This document shows positions 7,026 through 14,334 of a DNA stretch of 35,712 nucleotides, piece after piece (the first letter of the stretch is position 1; every line of letters starts with the position of its first letter). The notes beneath the pieces were generated by a model that saw only the letters and a program-made list of their open reading frames with translations, did no database searches and was not told where the DNA came from. This stretch comes from a bacterium (GTDB lineage Bacteria > Hydrothermota > UBA3073 > JACQXS01 > JAGMCI01). The position numbers and the translations under genes are program-made. The stretch lies in contig JASEGA010000021.1 in NCBI GenBank assembly GCA_030018315.1, forward strand, positions 1 through 35,712, given 5' to 3'.

Positions 7026-7796
7026 ATGATGAAGAGAGGATTATTACTACTTGGTTTATTTCTAATAGCTCTGTTTAGTTTCTTTGGCTGCGAAAAAAAG
7101 CCGACAGAACCAGTTGTAGTGGGGGCACCAGAAAATTTTACTATTGTGGTGGCAGGAACTGACTCCCTCTCTTTAAAACTGAGCTGGGAGACATCTCCTA
7201 CGAGTGTAGATGGATACATTATCTACTTTGAGAACTCACCTATTGAGACGACAGCCGCCCTAAGCTACACATATAAGCCTAATTCACTCGGTGATTACAA
7301 AGTGACCGCATACAAAGGGACGACAGAGAGTAGTCCTTCAAATACAGTGTCTACAAAACTTGTTTCGGCTATTAACCAAGGACCTGTGTACTGGACAAAT
7401 GATCCAGACCCTAATCATCCGAGTGGATACGGGTGGAGTGCTGACGGTAGTGGCGCCTGTTACGCTATAGCCCCACCACAGTATCCCAACAAAGATAAGA
7501 TAGACTTTATTGTGGATGGTTATTTTGATTTAAGAAATCCTGCCGACCTATACGATCCTACATGGCATACTACAGGAATTGCATATAGCGACCAGTGGAC
7601 TTACGATAATCTTGCAGAAGCACCTGCAACTGGTTATATGAACTTTCAAGATGTAGTAGCTCAAGGCACTTATATTTTATGGGTTCACGGTAAATACTAT
7701 GTGAAACTTGGGATAACAGGAGTAGATGAGGGAGTTCATAGCATTACTTTTAAGTACGGGTTCCAGAAGATACAAGGCTTCAGGAGACTAAAGTAA
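7026..7796 (+). CDS. Lipoprotein with fibronectin type III-like domain
   Basis: 256 residues. Lipobox FFGC gives a lipidated Cys22, followed by a short linker (EKKPTEPVV). Residues about 34-112 look like a FN3/Ig-like beta-sandwich (APENFTIVV, LSLKLSWETS, VDGYIIYFEN, YKVTAYKGTTES). The C-terminal 140 residues (QGPVYWTNDPDPNHPSG, aromatic and Gly/Asp-rich) are a separate beta-rich domain that I do not recognise. The starting ATG-ATG is preceded by GGAGG. Second gene of a two-gene operon that ends at the terminator at 7835-7864. Probably an outer-membrane-anchored surface or periplasmic binding protein; ligand unknown. Confidence 0.82.
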   Translation: MMKRGLLLLGLFLIALFSFFGCEKKPTEPVVVGAPENFTIVVAGTDSLSLKLSWETSPTSVDGYIIYFENSPIETTAALSYTYKPNSLGDYKVTAYKGTTESSPSNTVSTKLVSAINQGPVYWTNDPDPNHPSGYGWSADGSGACYAIAPPQYPNKDKIDFIVDGYFDLRNPADLYDPTWHTTGIAYSDQWTYDNLAEAPATGYMNFQDVVAQGTYILWVHGKYYVKLGITGVDEGVHSITFKYGFQKIQGFRRLK

Positions 7797-7834
7797 AGAT
7801 TTTGGGCGCGTTGATCTATGCGCCAATAGAATAC

Positions 7835-7864
7835 AAAAAGGGCAGTTTAAAAGCTGCCCTTTTT
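7835..7864 (+). terminator. Intrinsic terminator after the lipoprotein operon
   Basis: AAAAAGGGCAG, 8-nt loop, CTGCCCTTTTT: a GC stem with A- and T-tracts on either side, able to stop transcription in both directions. A smaller GC hairpin with a bulge (TTGGGCGC...GCGCCAA, 7802-7826) precedes it. Confidence 0.88.
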
Positions 7865-7894
7865 AATTTCATAGCTCCAAGAATTATTAAGAGC

Positions 7895-7922
7895 TTGACA
7901 AATTAATGGGTCATAATATAAT
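7895..7922 (+). promoter_or_regulatory. Sigma-A-type promoter of punA-bamD
   Basis: TTGACA at 7895-7900, 16 bp, TATAAT at 7917-7922. The leader to the ATG at 7966 is about 36 nt and ends in AAGGAGGTAAT, a classical ribosome site. Confidence 0.7.
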
Positions 7923-7965
7923 TCATAATTGTTTATAGCTATTTTATTTTTAGTAAGGAGGTAAT

Positions 7966-8793
7966 ATGAGTAATTTAAAGCAAATGATTAATGAAACCAT
8001 AAAAGTCATCAGAGAGAGGACTGCATTTAAGCCAGGGATTGGTATAATACTTGGGACAGGACTTGGAAAGCTTGTTGAGTATATAAATGATGAAATCTCT
8101 ATCCCATACAGTGAACTACCTCATTTCCCTATCCCTACAGTTGAATCGCATGCTGGTAGGCTTATATTTGGTAGATTATCAGGTAAGCCTGTACTCGCTA
8201 TGCAGGGCAGGTTTCATTATTACGAAGGATACTCAATGCTACAAGTTACCTTTCCTGTCAGGGTTATGAAATTTCTTGGCTGTGAACTCCTAATTGTATC
8301 AAATGCTTGTGGTGGTGTAAATCCATTGTTTGAGAGGGGTGATGTTATGGTGATTTGTGACCATGTCAACCTTATGCCTGAAAATCCGCTACGTGGCAAA
8401 AATGACGACTCAATTGGTGATAGGTTTCCAGATATGTGCAATGCGTATGATAAGGGGCTTATAAAGTTAGCAGAGAATGTAGCTATGAAGCAAGGTATTA
8501 CACTAAAAAAGGGCGTATATGTTGGATTACAGGGACCGTGTTTTGAGACAGCCGCTGAATATAGGATGATTAGGAATATAGGAGGTGACGCAGTCGGTAT
8601 GTCTACAGTGCCTGAAGTCATTGTTGCAAGGCATATGGGGATGCAAGTCTTAGGAATCTCAATAGTAACTGACATCGGCTTCCCTGATGCACTTGAGCCT
8701 GTCTCTCATAAGATTGTTATAGCAGCTGCTAATAAAGCTGAACCTAAATTAACTAAACTGATTGAAGGAGTAGTAAAGGAAATCAAAATTTAA
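7966..8793 (+). CDS. punA: Purine nucleoside phosphorylase, trimeric PunA/MTAP family
   Basis: 275 residues, full length for the trimeric NP-I subfamily. Cleaves purine nucleosides with phosphate to the base and ribose-1-phosphate. Visible motifs: phosphate loop GTGLG (30-34), GRFHYYEGY (81-89), SNACGGVNP (112-120), base-binding Glu194 in GPCFETAAEYR, GMSTVPEVIVARH (211-223) and His248 near the C-terminus. The residue that corresponds to Asn243 of human PNP (ITN) is Asp236 here (VTD), as in MTA phosphorylase, while His248 (human His257, binding the ribose 5'-OH) is kept. That combination suggests preference for 6-aminopurine nucleosides such as adenosine, not methylthioadenosine; see findings. 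Strong SD; overlaps a bamD-containing operon by adjacency (1 nt gap). Confidence 0.95.
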   Translation: MSNLKQMINETIKVIRERTAFKPGIGIILGTGLGKLVEYINDEISIPYSELPHFPIPTVESHAGRLIFGRLSGKPVLAMQGRFHYYEGYSMLQVTFPVRVMKFLGCELLIVSNACGGVNPLFERGDVMVICDHVNLMPENPLRGKNDDSIGDRFPDMCNAYDKGLIKLAENVAMKQGITLKKGVYVGLQGPCFETAAEYRMIRNIGGDAVGMSTVPEVIVARHMGMQVLGISIVTDIGFPDALEPVSHKIVIAAANKAEPKLTKLIEGVVKEIKI

Positions 8794-8794
8794 A

Positions 8795-9436
8795 ATGCAA
8801 AATGCAAAATTATATAGGTCACTACTCACGATATTTTGCTTACTTAGTTGCTCAAGGCATAAGACAGAGGTTAAATTAAATGTAGAAGACGAGTTTACAC
8901 TTGCCAAATCTGAATTTGAGTATAAGCATTATGACAAGGCAATAGATGGATTTAAGCGAGTCATTTTTCGCTACCCGGGTAGCAAGTGGGTTGAGGAATC
9001 GCAATACTTGTTAGCAAAAGCTTACCTTGAAAAGAAAGATCATACACAGGCTGAGCTTGAATACGACTTCTTTATCCAGAGTTATCCACGTTCAAGGTTT
9101 GCAGATGATGCATACTTTGAGCTCTCTCTTTGCTATTTTAAAGAATCGCCCCCATACGGAATTGAGCAATCGCTGACTAAAAAGGCACTTCAATTGTTTA
9201 GGTCATTCATTGCCAAATATCCAGATAGCGAACTTATAGATAAGGCAAGAGAATACGAAAAAAAGTGTATTGATAAGCTTGTAAAGAAGGAGCTTGAGAC
9301 TGCTAAATTGTATGTTAAATTAGGTAAGCCAGCGTCAGCTATCTTGTATCTTAAGGACATACAGCAAAGCTATCCTGATAATTCATACTCAAAAGAGATA
9401 GCTCGGTTACTTGAGTATATAACTCATAACAAGTGA
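8795..9436 (+). CDS. bamD: BamD-like outer-membrane assembly lipoprotein (TPR)
   Basis: 213 residues. Lipobox LLSC (lipidated Cys about residue 19), then TPR-like helical repeats of the BamD/YfiO type: EFEYKHYDKAIDGFKRVIFRYPGS, SQYLLAKAYLEKKDHTQAELEYDFFIQSYPRS, and KALQLFRSFIAKYPDSE followed by the long C-terminal helix pair. BamD scaffolds the BAM machine that inserts beta-barrels in the outer membrane. No bamA is in this window. The start codon overlaps a repeat of AAAATGC units directly after the punA stop, and I see no good Shine-Dalgarno, so translation is probably coupled to punA. Pairing of a nucleoside phosphorylase with bamD is unusual. Confidence 0.85.
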   Translation: MQNAKLYRSLLTIFCLLSCSRHKTEVKLNVEDEFTLAKSEFEYKHYDKAIDGFKRVIFRYPGSKWVEESQYLLAKAYLEKKDHTQAELEYDFFIQSYPRSRFADDAYFELSLCYFKESPPYGIEQSLTKKALQLFRSFIAKYPDSELIDKAREYEKKCIDKLVKKELETAKLYVKLGKPASAILYLKDIQQSYPDNSYSKEIARLLEYITHNK

Positions 9437-9547
9437 AGACATAGATTAGGCTGTTTAGAAATGAGATATAAATTTAGGAGGGAATTCTAAAAATCAGCGT
9501 GTTTGTTTAAGGAACATGTAAAACAACAGAGACCATATTATTATCCA

Positions 9548-10861
9548 CTATAACCTCTCTAACTTATGTGACCAGCTCGGTGAATATGCACCATCAGTTG
9601 AAGTTATAACTCTCTGCTCACCCCCATCCCATCGCATAGTGTAGAGTTTATAGACTCCACTCCTATTAGAGCTAAACACTATATGCAAGCCGTCCGGAGA
9701 CCAGTGTGGGTCTTCGTTACTACCTTCTGATGTCAGTTGGACTTGATTTTCACCACTTATGTCAATAATAAATATCTGAGGTCCCCCTTCATCTAATTGT
9801 GATACATATGTGATGAGATCGCCTCTCGGTGACCATGCAGGTGCTGTATTATAATTTCCATCAAATGTTAGACGCCGAACATCTGTGCCATCAATGTCTG
9901 TTATATATATCTGAGGACTACCTGCTCTATCTGATACAAATGCAATCTCTCTACCCGTAGGAGACCAGGTTGGTGAAGTATCTATTGCAAAATTATTTGT
10001 CACCCGCTTTAATCCATGTCCGCTTACATCCATAATGTATATTTCTGGATTACCATCTTTTGTAAGTGTCAGTGCAATCCTTTTGCCATCAGGTGAGAAA
10101 CTTGGAGTAGAGTTGAGTCCATTAATAGATGATAGGAGCTTAACTTTTCCATCTTTAATATCTACAAGGTAAAGGTTTAAGTTCTCGCTATCGTAAGAAG
10201 AGAAAGCAATACACCTATCTTTAGGTGACCAATCAGGGAAAAGGCATAGTTTACCTATAGTAGTCAATTGTTCAATATTGAAGCCGTCATAGTCAACTAT
10301 TGCAATCTCTTTAGTCCTCCCTGTTTTCATAGAGAAAGCAATCTTTGTCTGTGAAACACCATCTTCACCGGTCAAAAATTTTATCACATCATCCGAAATT
10401 TTATGCGCTACAGCCCTTGAGTTTTTACTTAATGTGTAGCTATTATTAAATATCTCTTTCTTTAGCCCTATGTCATAAACCCGAATAAGGAGATACAGCT
10501 TACCTTTCCAGAATAAGAACTCTTTAGCTAACAGCTCACCTGTGAGTAGCACTTCAGCAGTAGCCCAGCGATTGAAGTCTGGAATCTTACTTTTTACGCT
10601 ATCAAGAGATATCGCCTCAATTGGAGATACAAGATTAAAATGTAGTGAAAATATCAAATCTTGTTCAACAACATTTTTTATCTCTCTTATTTGGTTTTTT
10701 AACGATTCTGGTACCTGTTCTTTGGAGATAAAATCCTCTATCCCTAACCTTATTTGCCTTTTTGGCTTCCCTGCAGTAGTTAGCTTTAACCATACCTCTT
10801 CAGGGGGTACTTGTCCCGGTGATACCTGTGATAAAAGTAGTATAATAATTATTGCGTGCAT
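9548..10861 (-). CDS. tolB: TolB, periplasmic beta-propeller of the Tol-Pal system
   Basis: 437 residues. Signal peptide to about residue 16, an N-terminal alpha/beta domain (to about 150: LGIEDFISKEQ, DLIFSLHFNLVSP, WATAEVLLTGELL) and a six-bladed propeller with the TolB repeats (IAFSMKTGRTKEIAIVDYDG, FPDWSPKDRCIAFSS, TPSFSPDGKRIALT, SPTWSPTGREIAFVSDR, APAWSPRGDLITYVS, PHWSPDGLHIVFSSNRSG). TolB connects Pal and TolA during outer-membrane constriction at division. Its ATG lies within the last codons of tolA (13-nt overlap), so it is the last gene of the cpoB-tolQRAB operon and translationally coupled. It converges with bamD; the 110-nt gap holds no evident terminator. Confidence 0.95.
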   Translation of the reverse strand: MHAIIIILLLSQVSPGQVPPEEVWLKLTTAGKPKRQIRLGIEDFISKEQVPESLKNQIREIKNVVEQDLIFSLHFNLVSPIEAISLDSVKSKIPDFNRWATAEVLLTGELLAKEFLFWKGKLYLLIRVYDIGLKKEIFNNSYTLSKNSRAVAHKISDDVIKFLTGEDGVSQTKIAFSMKTGRTKEIAIVDYDGFNIEQLTTIGKLCLFPDWSPKDRCIAFSSYDSENLNLYLVDIKDGKVKLLSSINGLNSTPSFSPDGKRIALTLTKDGNPEIYIMDVSGHGLKRVTNNFAIDTSPTWSPTGREIAFVSDRAGSPQIYITDIDGTDVRRLTFDGNYNTAPAWSPRGDLITYVSQLDEGGPQIFIIDISGENQVQLTSEGSNEDPHWSPDGLHIVFSSNRSGVYKLYTMRWDGGEQRVITSTDGAYSPSWSHKLERL

Positions 10862-11433
10862 TCAAACTCTAAATGAACTTTTAATTGCTTATCTCCAAAT
10901 TCAGAAGGTAGTGGTGGCAGCCTTTTTGTCACATAAACTGCCCTTAACGCTAATTGGTCATAGTAACTATCGCCTGAACTTTTCTCTAATTTTATGTCCT
11001 CAATTAAGCCGTCGGTGGCGATTGTAAAATAAACAACTGCTGATAGTTTCTTGCCACCTTCGTACGGATTTAGCCAGTTGTCTCCTATTTTAGAAAGAAT
11101 CATATTGAGATAATATGAATATCCAAAAGACGAGACACCGCTAACTTTTATACCTAATCCGGAAGGAAAACGAACAATTGCTTCTTTCTCAAGTGGTACC
11201 TGTTCTTTTGGTTTAGCGACTTCCTTTTTCTTGATAGCCTTTGCTTTTGGGGATGGTGGTTTAGAAACCTGTATACCACCTATTTCTGCTTCTGTTTTAG
11301 GACCAGAGACTATGCTGACCGTATATATAGCTGGATAAGATCTATCAGCTTCTTTTGTCTGTAACCTTGCGACTCCGAATATAGAAAAAACTGCCGAATG
11401 TAAAAGAATTGATAGAAATATTTCCTTTGTCAC
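10849..11433 (-). CDS. tolA: TolA/TonB-type energy-transducing protein
   Basis: 194 residues. N-terminal membrane anchor (about residues 5-22, FLSILLHSAVFSIFGV), a short Pro/Lys linker (SKPPSPKAKAIKKKEVAKP), and a C-terminal TonB/TolA-like domain: YYLNMILSKIGDNWLNPY, VVYFTIATDGLIEDIKLEKSSG, DQLALRAV, PPLPSEF. Its position between tolR and tolB makes TolA the natural role: it carries the TolQR proton-motive signal across the periplasm to Pal-TolB. The linker is far shorter than the helical domain of E. coli TolA, and the C-domain resembles TonB. GTG start at 11433 overlaps the tolR stop (GTGA). Confidence 0.85.
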   Translation of the reverse strand: MTKEIFLSILLHSAVFSIFGVARLQTKEADRSYPAIYTVSIVSGPKTEAEIGGIQVSKPPSPKAKAIKKKEVAKPKEQVPLEKEAIVRFPSGLGIKVSGVSSFGYSYYLNMILSKIGDNWLNPYEGGKKLSAVVYFTIATDGLIEDIKLEKSSGDSYYDQLALRAVYVTKRLPPLPSEFGDKQLKVHLEFECTQ

Positions 11434-11840
11434 TTTGAGACAGTACCTTTCCTTTTAGGTTCAGCTATCAAGCTTAAGTTTTCTATCCCTATTTCCTTAA
11501 TTCTACCTATTACCTCCATCACTAATCCATAAGGAACACCCTCATCTGCCTTGAGATAGACTAATGGGTAGCGAGCTCTACTTATTTTGGCTTCAAGCAC
11601 CTTTTCAAAATAACTAAGTGACACTTGTGTCTCTTCAACGAAGATTCTACCTTCCTTAGTTATTGATACCACTATACCCTCTTCTTTTTGCGCCGTTGCT
11701 GCAGAGGTACGTGGTATATTTACATTTATACCAGACTTTAAAAATGTACCTGTAACAATAAAGATAATGAGAATAGTTATACTTATATCTGCAAGTGAGG
11801 TGATATTCATTTCAGATATGGGACGGAGTTCGTGTCTCAT
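11430..11840 (-). CDS. tolR: TolR/ExbD-family proton-channel subunit
   Basis: 136 residues from ATG at 11840. Cytoplasmic N-terminus (MRHELRPISEMNITSLAD), one membrane helix beginning with the essential Asp (LADISITILIIFIVTGTF), then the periplasmic domain (VNIPRTSAA, GIVVSITKEGRIFVEE, YPLVYLKADEGVPYGLVMEVIGRIKEIGIENLSLIAEP), all typical of TolR/ExbD. An in-frame GTG at 11852 is rejected because it lies inside the upper arm of a 12-bp hairpin (11847-11878) that ends 6 nt before this ATG. No Shine-Dalgarno is seen, so the hairpin may set the TolR:TolQ ratio. Forms the proton channel with TolQ. Confidence 0.92.
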   Translation of the reverse strand: MRHELRPISEMNITSLADISITILIIFIVTGTFLKSGINVNIPRTSAATAQKEEGIVVSITKEGRIFVEETQVSLSYFEKVLEAKISRARYPLVYLKADEGVPYGLVMEVIGRIKEIGIENLSLIAEPKRKGTVSK

Positions 11841-11846
11841 ATAACG

Positions 11847-11878
11847 AACCACGAGATTTCACAGTTAATCTCGTGGTT
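11847..11878 (-). promoter_or_regulatory. Perfect 12-bp intercistronic stem-loop between tolQ and tolR
   Basis: Arms AACCACGAGATT and AATCTCGTGGTT, loop of 8 nt. It fills most of the tolQ-tolR gap and ends 6 nt before the tolR ATG. In the gene direction no T-tract follows, so it is not a standard terminator of this operon; on the plus strand TTAATTTTTAG follows. A translation or mRNA-processing control element is inferred. Confidence 0.75.
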
Positions 11879-11898
11879 AATTTTTAGTAAGTAAAACC

Positions 11899-12600
11899 TC
11901 ATAAACTTAATTCATTTCTTATCTCACTCGTAACTAAAGTGATAAATCTGTCCATCTCACTTGATAGCCTTTTTGATACATTTATAAAATAGTTATACGC
12001 TATAAGTGCTGGTATAGCAACGAGTAAGCCAGCCACTGTTGTTATCAATGCTTCTGCTATACCTGGTGCTACTATATCAATATGCGCAGAGCCAAATGTT
12101 TTTATATCCAAGAATGCTTCCATCACCCCCCACACTGTACCTAAAAGCCCAATAAAAGGGCTTACAGCACCTGCTGTGCCTAAAATTATAAGATGATTTT
12201 CAAAATTATCTATCTCCTCCGAAGCTACCGTTTGTAGACTTGAAATAATATTAGGCATTAAATCAGATTGAGTTTTATTCGACATTTGGATTTTTGCATT
12301 TGAGCTTTTTAACATAGCCTTCATTTTATCTGTCCTCTTTATCCCTTCTGTAAGTATAGCCGAAAGAGGGCTATCATTAAAGTTCATATTAGATGAGGCT
12401 AACATCTTCTTTTTCCTGGACCCAATAAATTTCAGTAACTCTCTATTTCTTCTGATTTTTCTTCGGCTGAGGTTGTATTTTTTAATAATTAATGCCCAAC
12501 AGACAATGGAGAAGATAAGTAGTATAATTAAGATACCCTTTGCCATCCCACCACAGGTGATGACTATCTGTATCACTCTTGATGCTAACCCCGTCCCCAT
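11899..12600 (-). CDS. tolQ: TolQ/ExbB/MotA-family proton-channel subunit
   Basis: 233 residues with three membrane segments: about 17-38 (GGMAKGILIILLIFSIVCWALI), then a cytoplasmic loop, about 140-160 (LIILGTAGAVSPFIGLLGTVWGVMEAF) and about 175-200 (GIAEALITTVAGLLVAIPALIAYNYF). These carry the TolQ/ExbB signatures GLLGTVWGVM and the Thr/Ala-rich TTVAGLLVAIPA stretch. Five TolQ with two TolR convert the proton-motive force into motion of TolA. Starts 2 nt after the cpoB stop with no clear Shine-Dalgarno, so translation should be coupled to cpoB. Confidence 0.94.
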   Translation of the reverse strand: MGTGLASRVIQIVITCGGMAKGILIILLIFSIVCWALIIKKYNLSRRKIRRNRELLKFIGSRKKKMLASSNMNFNDSPLSAILTEGIKRTDKMKAMLKSSNAKIQMSNKTQSDLMPNIISSLQTVASEEIDNFENHLIILGTAGAVSPFIGLLGTVWGVMEAFLDIKTFGSAHIDIVAPGIAEALITTVAGLLVAIPALIAYNYFINVSKRLSSEMDRFITLVTSEIRNELSL

Positions 12601-12602
12601 AG

Positions 12603-13307
12603 TTATTGTAGAGTTTTAAGTCTCTCTTCAGCCAATTTTGCTTCGTTAGAATTAGGGTATTCCTTTAATAGCCTATCCAAACATTCTCTACCTTTGTCAC
12701 GATTTCCAATCGCAATATAAGAGAGTGCCGTCTTGTAAATAGAACTTGCAACTTTGTTCCCTTTTGGATAATTCTTTTCTACTTTTTCGAATTCTAAAAT
12801 TGCAGCCTCATATTTTGATTGAGCGTAGAGACATTCACCAATCCAATACTGTGCATTGTCTGCAAGGTCTGAGTCCGGAAACAATTCAAGGTATTTCTTG
12901 AAACCGGTAATAGCAAGTTCATAATCACCCCTTGTCATATCAAGGTGGGCTGTATCGTATATCTTATAGTGGGCAACGATAGTAGATTCTGGGATAAGCG
13001 ATTCTGCTACTACTGGTTTGGTAGCTATTCCAAGTTTTTTAGATAGTTTAGCTATCTGTGTCTCGTTATCTGTAAGCCTTGACTCAAGTATCTGTAGCCT
13101 ATCCTCTATACGCTCCAATCTTGCTATTTGTTCAGCTCTTGTCTCAAGGATTAGTTCAGTTTCTTTATTGCTGGTAGAAACAAAGAGGGTATCAAGATGA
13201 CATACTTTTTGCTCTATGTGGTCAACTTTGTACCGTGTGTGCTTTATCTCTTCACGAATACCACACCCACAGGCAACAATGATAAACAAAAAAATTGCCT
13301 TCTTCAT
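12603..13307 (-). CDS. cpoB: CpoB/YbgF-like Tol-associated TPR protein
   Basis: 234 residues. Signal peptide with a possible lipobox (VACGC, two Cys at the edge), a coiled-coil segment of about 75 residues (residues 20-95, heptads through KVDHIEQKV, ARLERIEDRLQILESRLTDNE), then three TPR repeats (HYKIYDTAHLDMTRGDYELA, FKKYLELFPDSDLADNAQYW, FEKVEKNYPKGNKVASSIYK). Coiled coil plus TPR is exactly the CpoB/YbgF plan; CpoB tunes PBP1B and TolA at the septum. The presence of a class A PBP elsewhere in the window fits. Promoter TTGACA-N17-TAAAAT ends 9 nt before the ATG, so this first gene of the tol operon is probably leaderless. Confidence 0.88.
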   Translation of the reverse strand: MKKAIFLFIIVACGCGIREEIKHTRYKVDHIEQKVCHLDTLFVSTSNKETELILETRAEQIARLERIEDRLQILESRLTDNETQIAKLSKKLGIATKPVVAESLIPESTIVAHYKIYDTAHLDMTRGDYELAITGFKKYLELFPDSDLADNAQYWIGECLYAQSKYEAAILEFEKVEKNYPKGNKVASSIYKTALSYIAIGNRDKGRECLDRLLKEYPNSNEAKLAEERLKTLQ

Positions 13308-13316
13308 TTATAAAAC

Positions 13317-13345
13317 ATTTTACATATCTAAAAAGCTTTTGTCAA
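13317..13345 (-). promoter_or_regulatory. Promoter of the cpoB-tolQRAB operon
   Basis: Minus strand TTGACA (13345-13340), 17 bp, TAAAAT (13322-13317), then 9 nt to the cpoB ATG. No Shine-Dalgarno in that gap; leaderless mRNA inferred. Shows that pal, upstream, is a separate unit. Confidence 0.7.
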
Positions 13346-13446
13346 TTTTTTTCTGGAGTTAGAAACGGTAGTAAAATTTAATTTACAGTTAAAGTTATGT
13401 GGGAGCACTCCAAGAAGCACCTCCACTATTTAGTAATAGGAACCAT

Positions 13447-13478
13447 CTCTCACTGCGAGCGACAGCGAAGCAATCTCC
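13447..13478. repeat. REP-like module TGCGAG...CGAAGCAATCT
   Basis: CTGCGAG, CGACAG, CGAAGCAATCTCC. The outer halves match the element at 22818-22862, where the centre is replaced by a 22-bp palindrome. Sits in the 250-nt pal-cpoB gap (13308-13557), the rest of which holds CTCCAC-like short repeats and the cpoB promoter. Confidence 0.6.
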
Positions 13479-13557
13479 ACCCACAGTTGTGAGTAGAGAA
13501 CAAACCCCACCTACAGCTTTAGTATATTCTATAGAGAAGCAGTATCTTTGTTTTCTA

Positions 13558-14019
13558 TTATTTGATTACAAACTCGGCTCTCCTATTCTTAGGTAAATCT
13601 CGTGGGTCAAGTGGCCTCTCTTCACCATAACTTATAGTGGAGAGACGATCGGGCTTAATTCCTAAATTAATAAGGTAATCTTTTGCTGCCTTAGCACGCT
13701 TCCACCCCAATGCCATATTGTATTCGGCTGTGCCAATTTCACAACAATGACCTTCAATAAGAACATTTATATCCGGATGCTCTCTAAGTACTTTAGCATT
13801 ATTCTCTAAAATCTTGGCATCTCCCGGTCTTATATCATACTTATCAAAGTCAAAGTTGATTCTGTTCAGTTCTACTTTTGCCACCTCTGGTTCAACTTCA
13901 GGTTTAGTAACTTCCACTTTCTCCTCAGGCACAACCACCTCTTCCTTCACCACTTTCTTCTTCGGGAAGCAGCCCAATATAAATAGGCTGCTAACCGCAA
14001 TTAAAAATGCCCATCTCAT
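13558..14019 (-). CDS. pal: Pal, peptidoglycan-associated lipoprotein
   Basis: 153 residues. Lipobox FILGC, an acidic/Val-Lys-Pro linker (KKKVVKEEVVVPEEKVEVTKPEVEPEV, seen as a repeated V-E/K-P pattern), then an OmpA-like peptidoglycan-binding domain: INFDFDKYDIRPGDAKILENN, VLIEGHCCEIGTAEYNMALGWKRAKAAKDYLI, DRLSTISYGEERP. The usual EGHTDERGT motif reads EGHCCEIGT here, so the Thr-Asp of the diaminopimelate-binding loop is Cys-Cys, a substitution worth noting. Own promoter and SD (AAAGGGGGGTG). Placed first in the cluster, unlike E. coli where pal follows tolB. Confidence 0.94.
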   Translation of the reverse strand: MRWAFLIAVSSLFILGCFPKKKVVKEEVVVPEEKVEVTKPEVEPEVAKVELNRINFDFDKYDIRPGDAKILENNAKVLREHPDINVLIEGHCCEIGTAEYNMALGWKRAKAAKDYLINLGIKPDRLSTISYGEERPLDPRDLPKNRRAEFVIK

Positions 14020-14042
14020 AATTTCACCCCCCTTTCATAGAA

Positions 14043-14070
14043 ATTTTATATACTTAAAATCCTTTGTCAA
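14043..14070 (-). promoter_or_regulatory. Promoter of pal
   Basis: Minus strand TTGACA (14070-14065), 16 bp, TAAAAT (14048-14043). MITE copy 2 starts 5 bp upstream of the -35 box. The short leader carries GGGGGG as ribosome site. Confidence 0.55.
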
Positions 14071-14075
14071 GTTTT

Positions 14076-14237
14076 TTGCTTTGTTGAATAATTCACTTTA
14101 CAAAACTTGCAACACCTTGATTGACACCGATTTATGAGATTCTTCACTTCGTTCAGAATGACAAGGTCAAAATTGTCTAAAACCAAGTTAGAGGTTTGAA
14201 AATCAAAGATGCTAAAAATATTTATTCAACAAAGCAA
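14076..14237. mobile_element. MITE-like element, copy 2 (162 bp)
   Basis: Perfect 16-bp terminal inverted repeats TTGCTTTGTTGAATAA and TTATTCAACAAAGCAA, no coding capacity, about 93% identity by eye to 6117-6277. GTTTT flanks it on both sides (14071-14075 and 14238-14242), a possible 5-bp target duplication, though in a T-rich context. Lies between the end of mutS and the pal promoter. The remaining 14238-14334 is AT-rich and shows nothing I can name. Confidence 0.87.
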
Positions 14238-14334
14238 GTTTTTTGAAAAAAAAGTGTAAAAAGTGTTAAGAAATGTTTAATTAAAAAATTAGTAATTTAC
14301 TATAATCAGGAATAGATACTTCTTAAATACCCTC

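Noticed and set aside
6563-7219. Long antisense open frame opposite the two lipoprotein genes
   Set aside because: No ribosome site, no family resemblance, Ser/Pro-rich composition typical of the reverse of a Lys/Ala-rich helix gene.
9437-9547. Bidirectional terminator between bamD and tolB
   Set aside because: No stem with a T-tract could be found in the gap.
11841-11852. GTG start of tolR
   Set aside because: It lies inside the hairpin arm and adds residues not typical of TolR.
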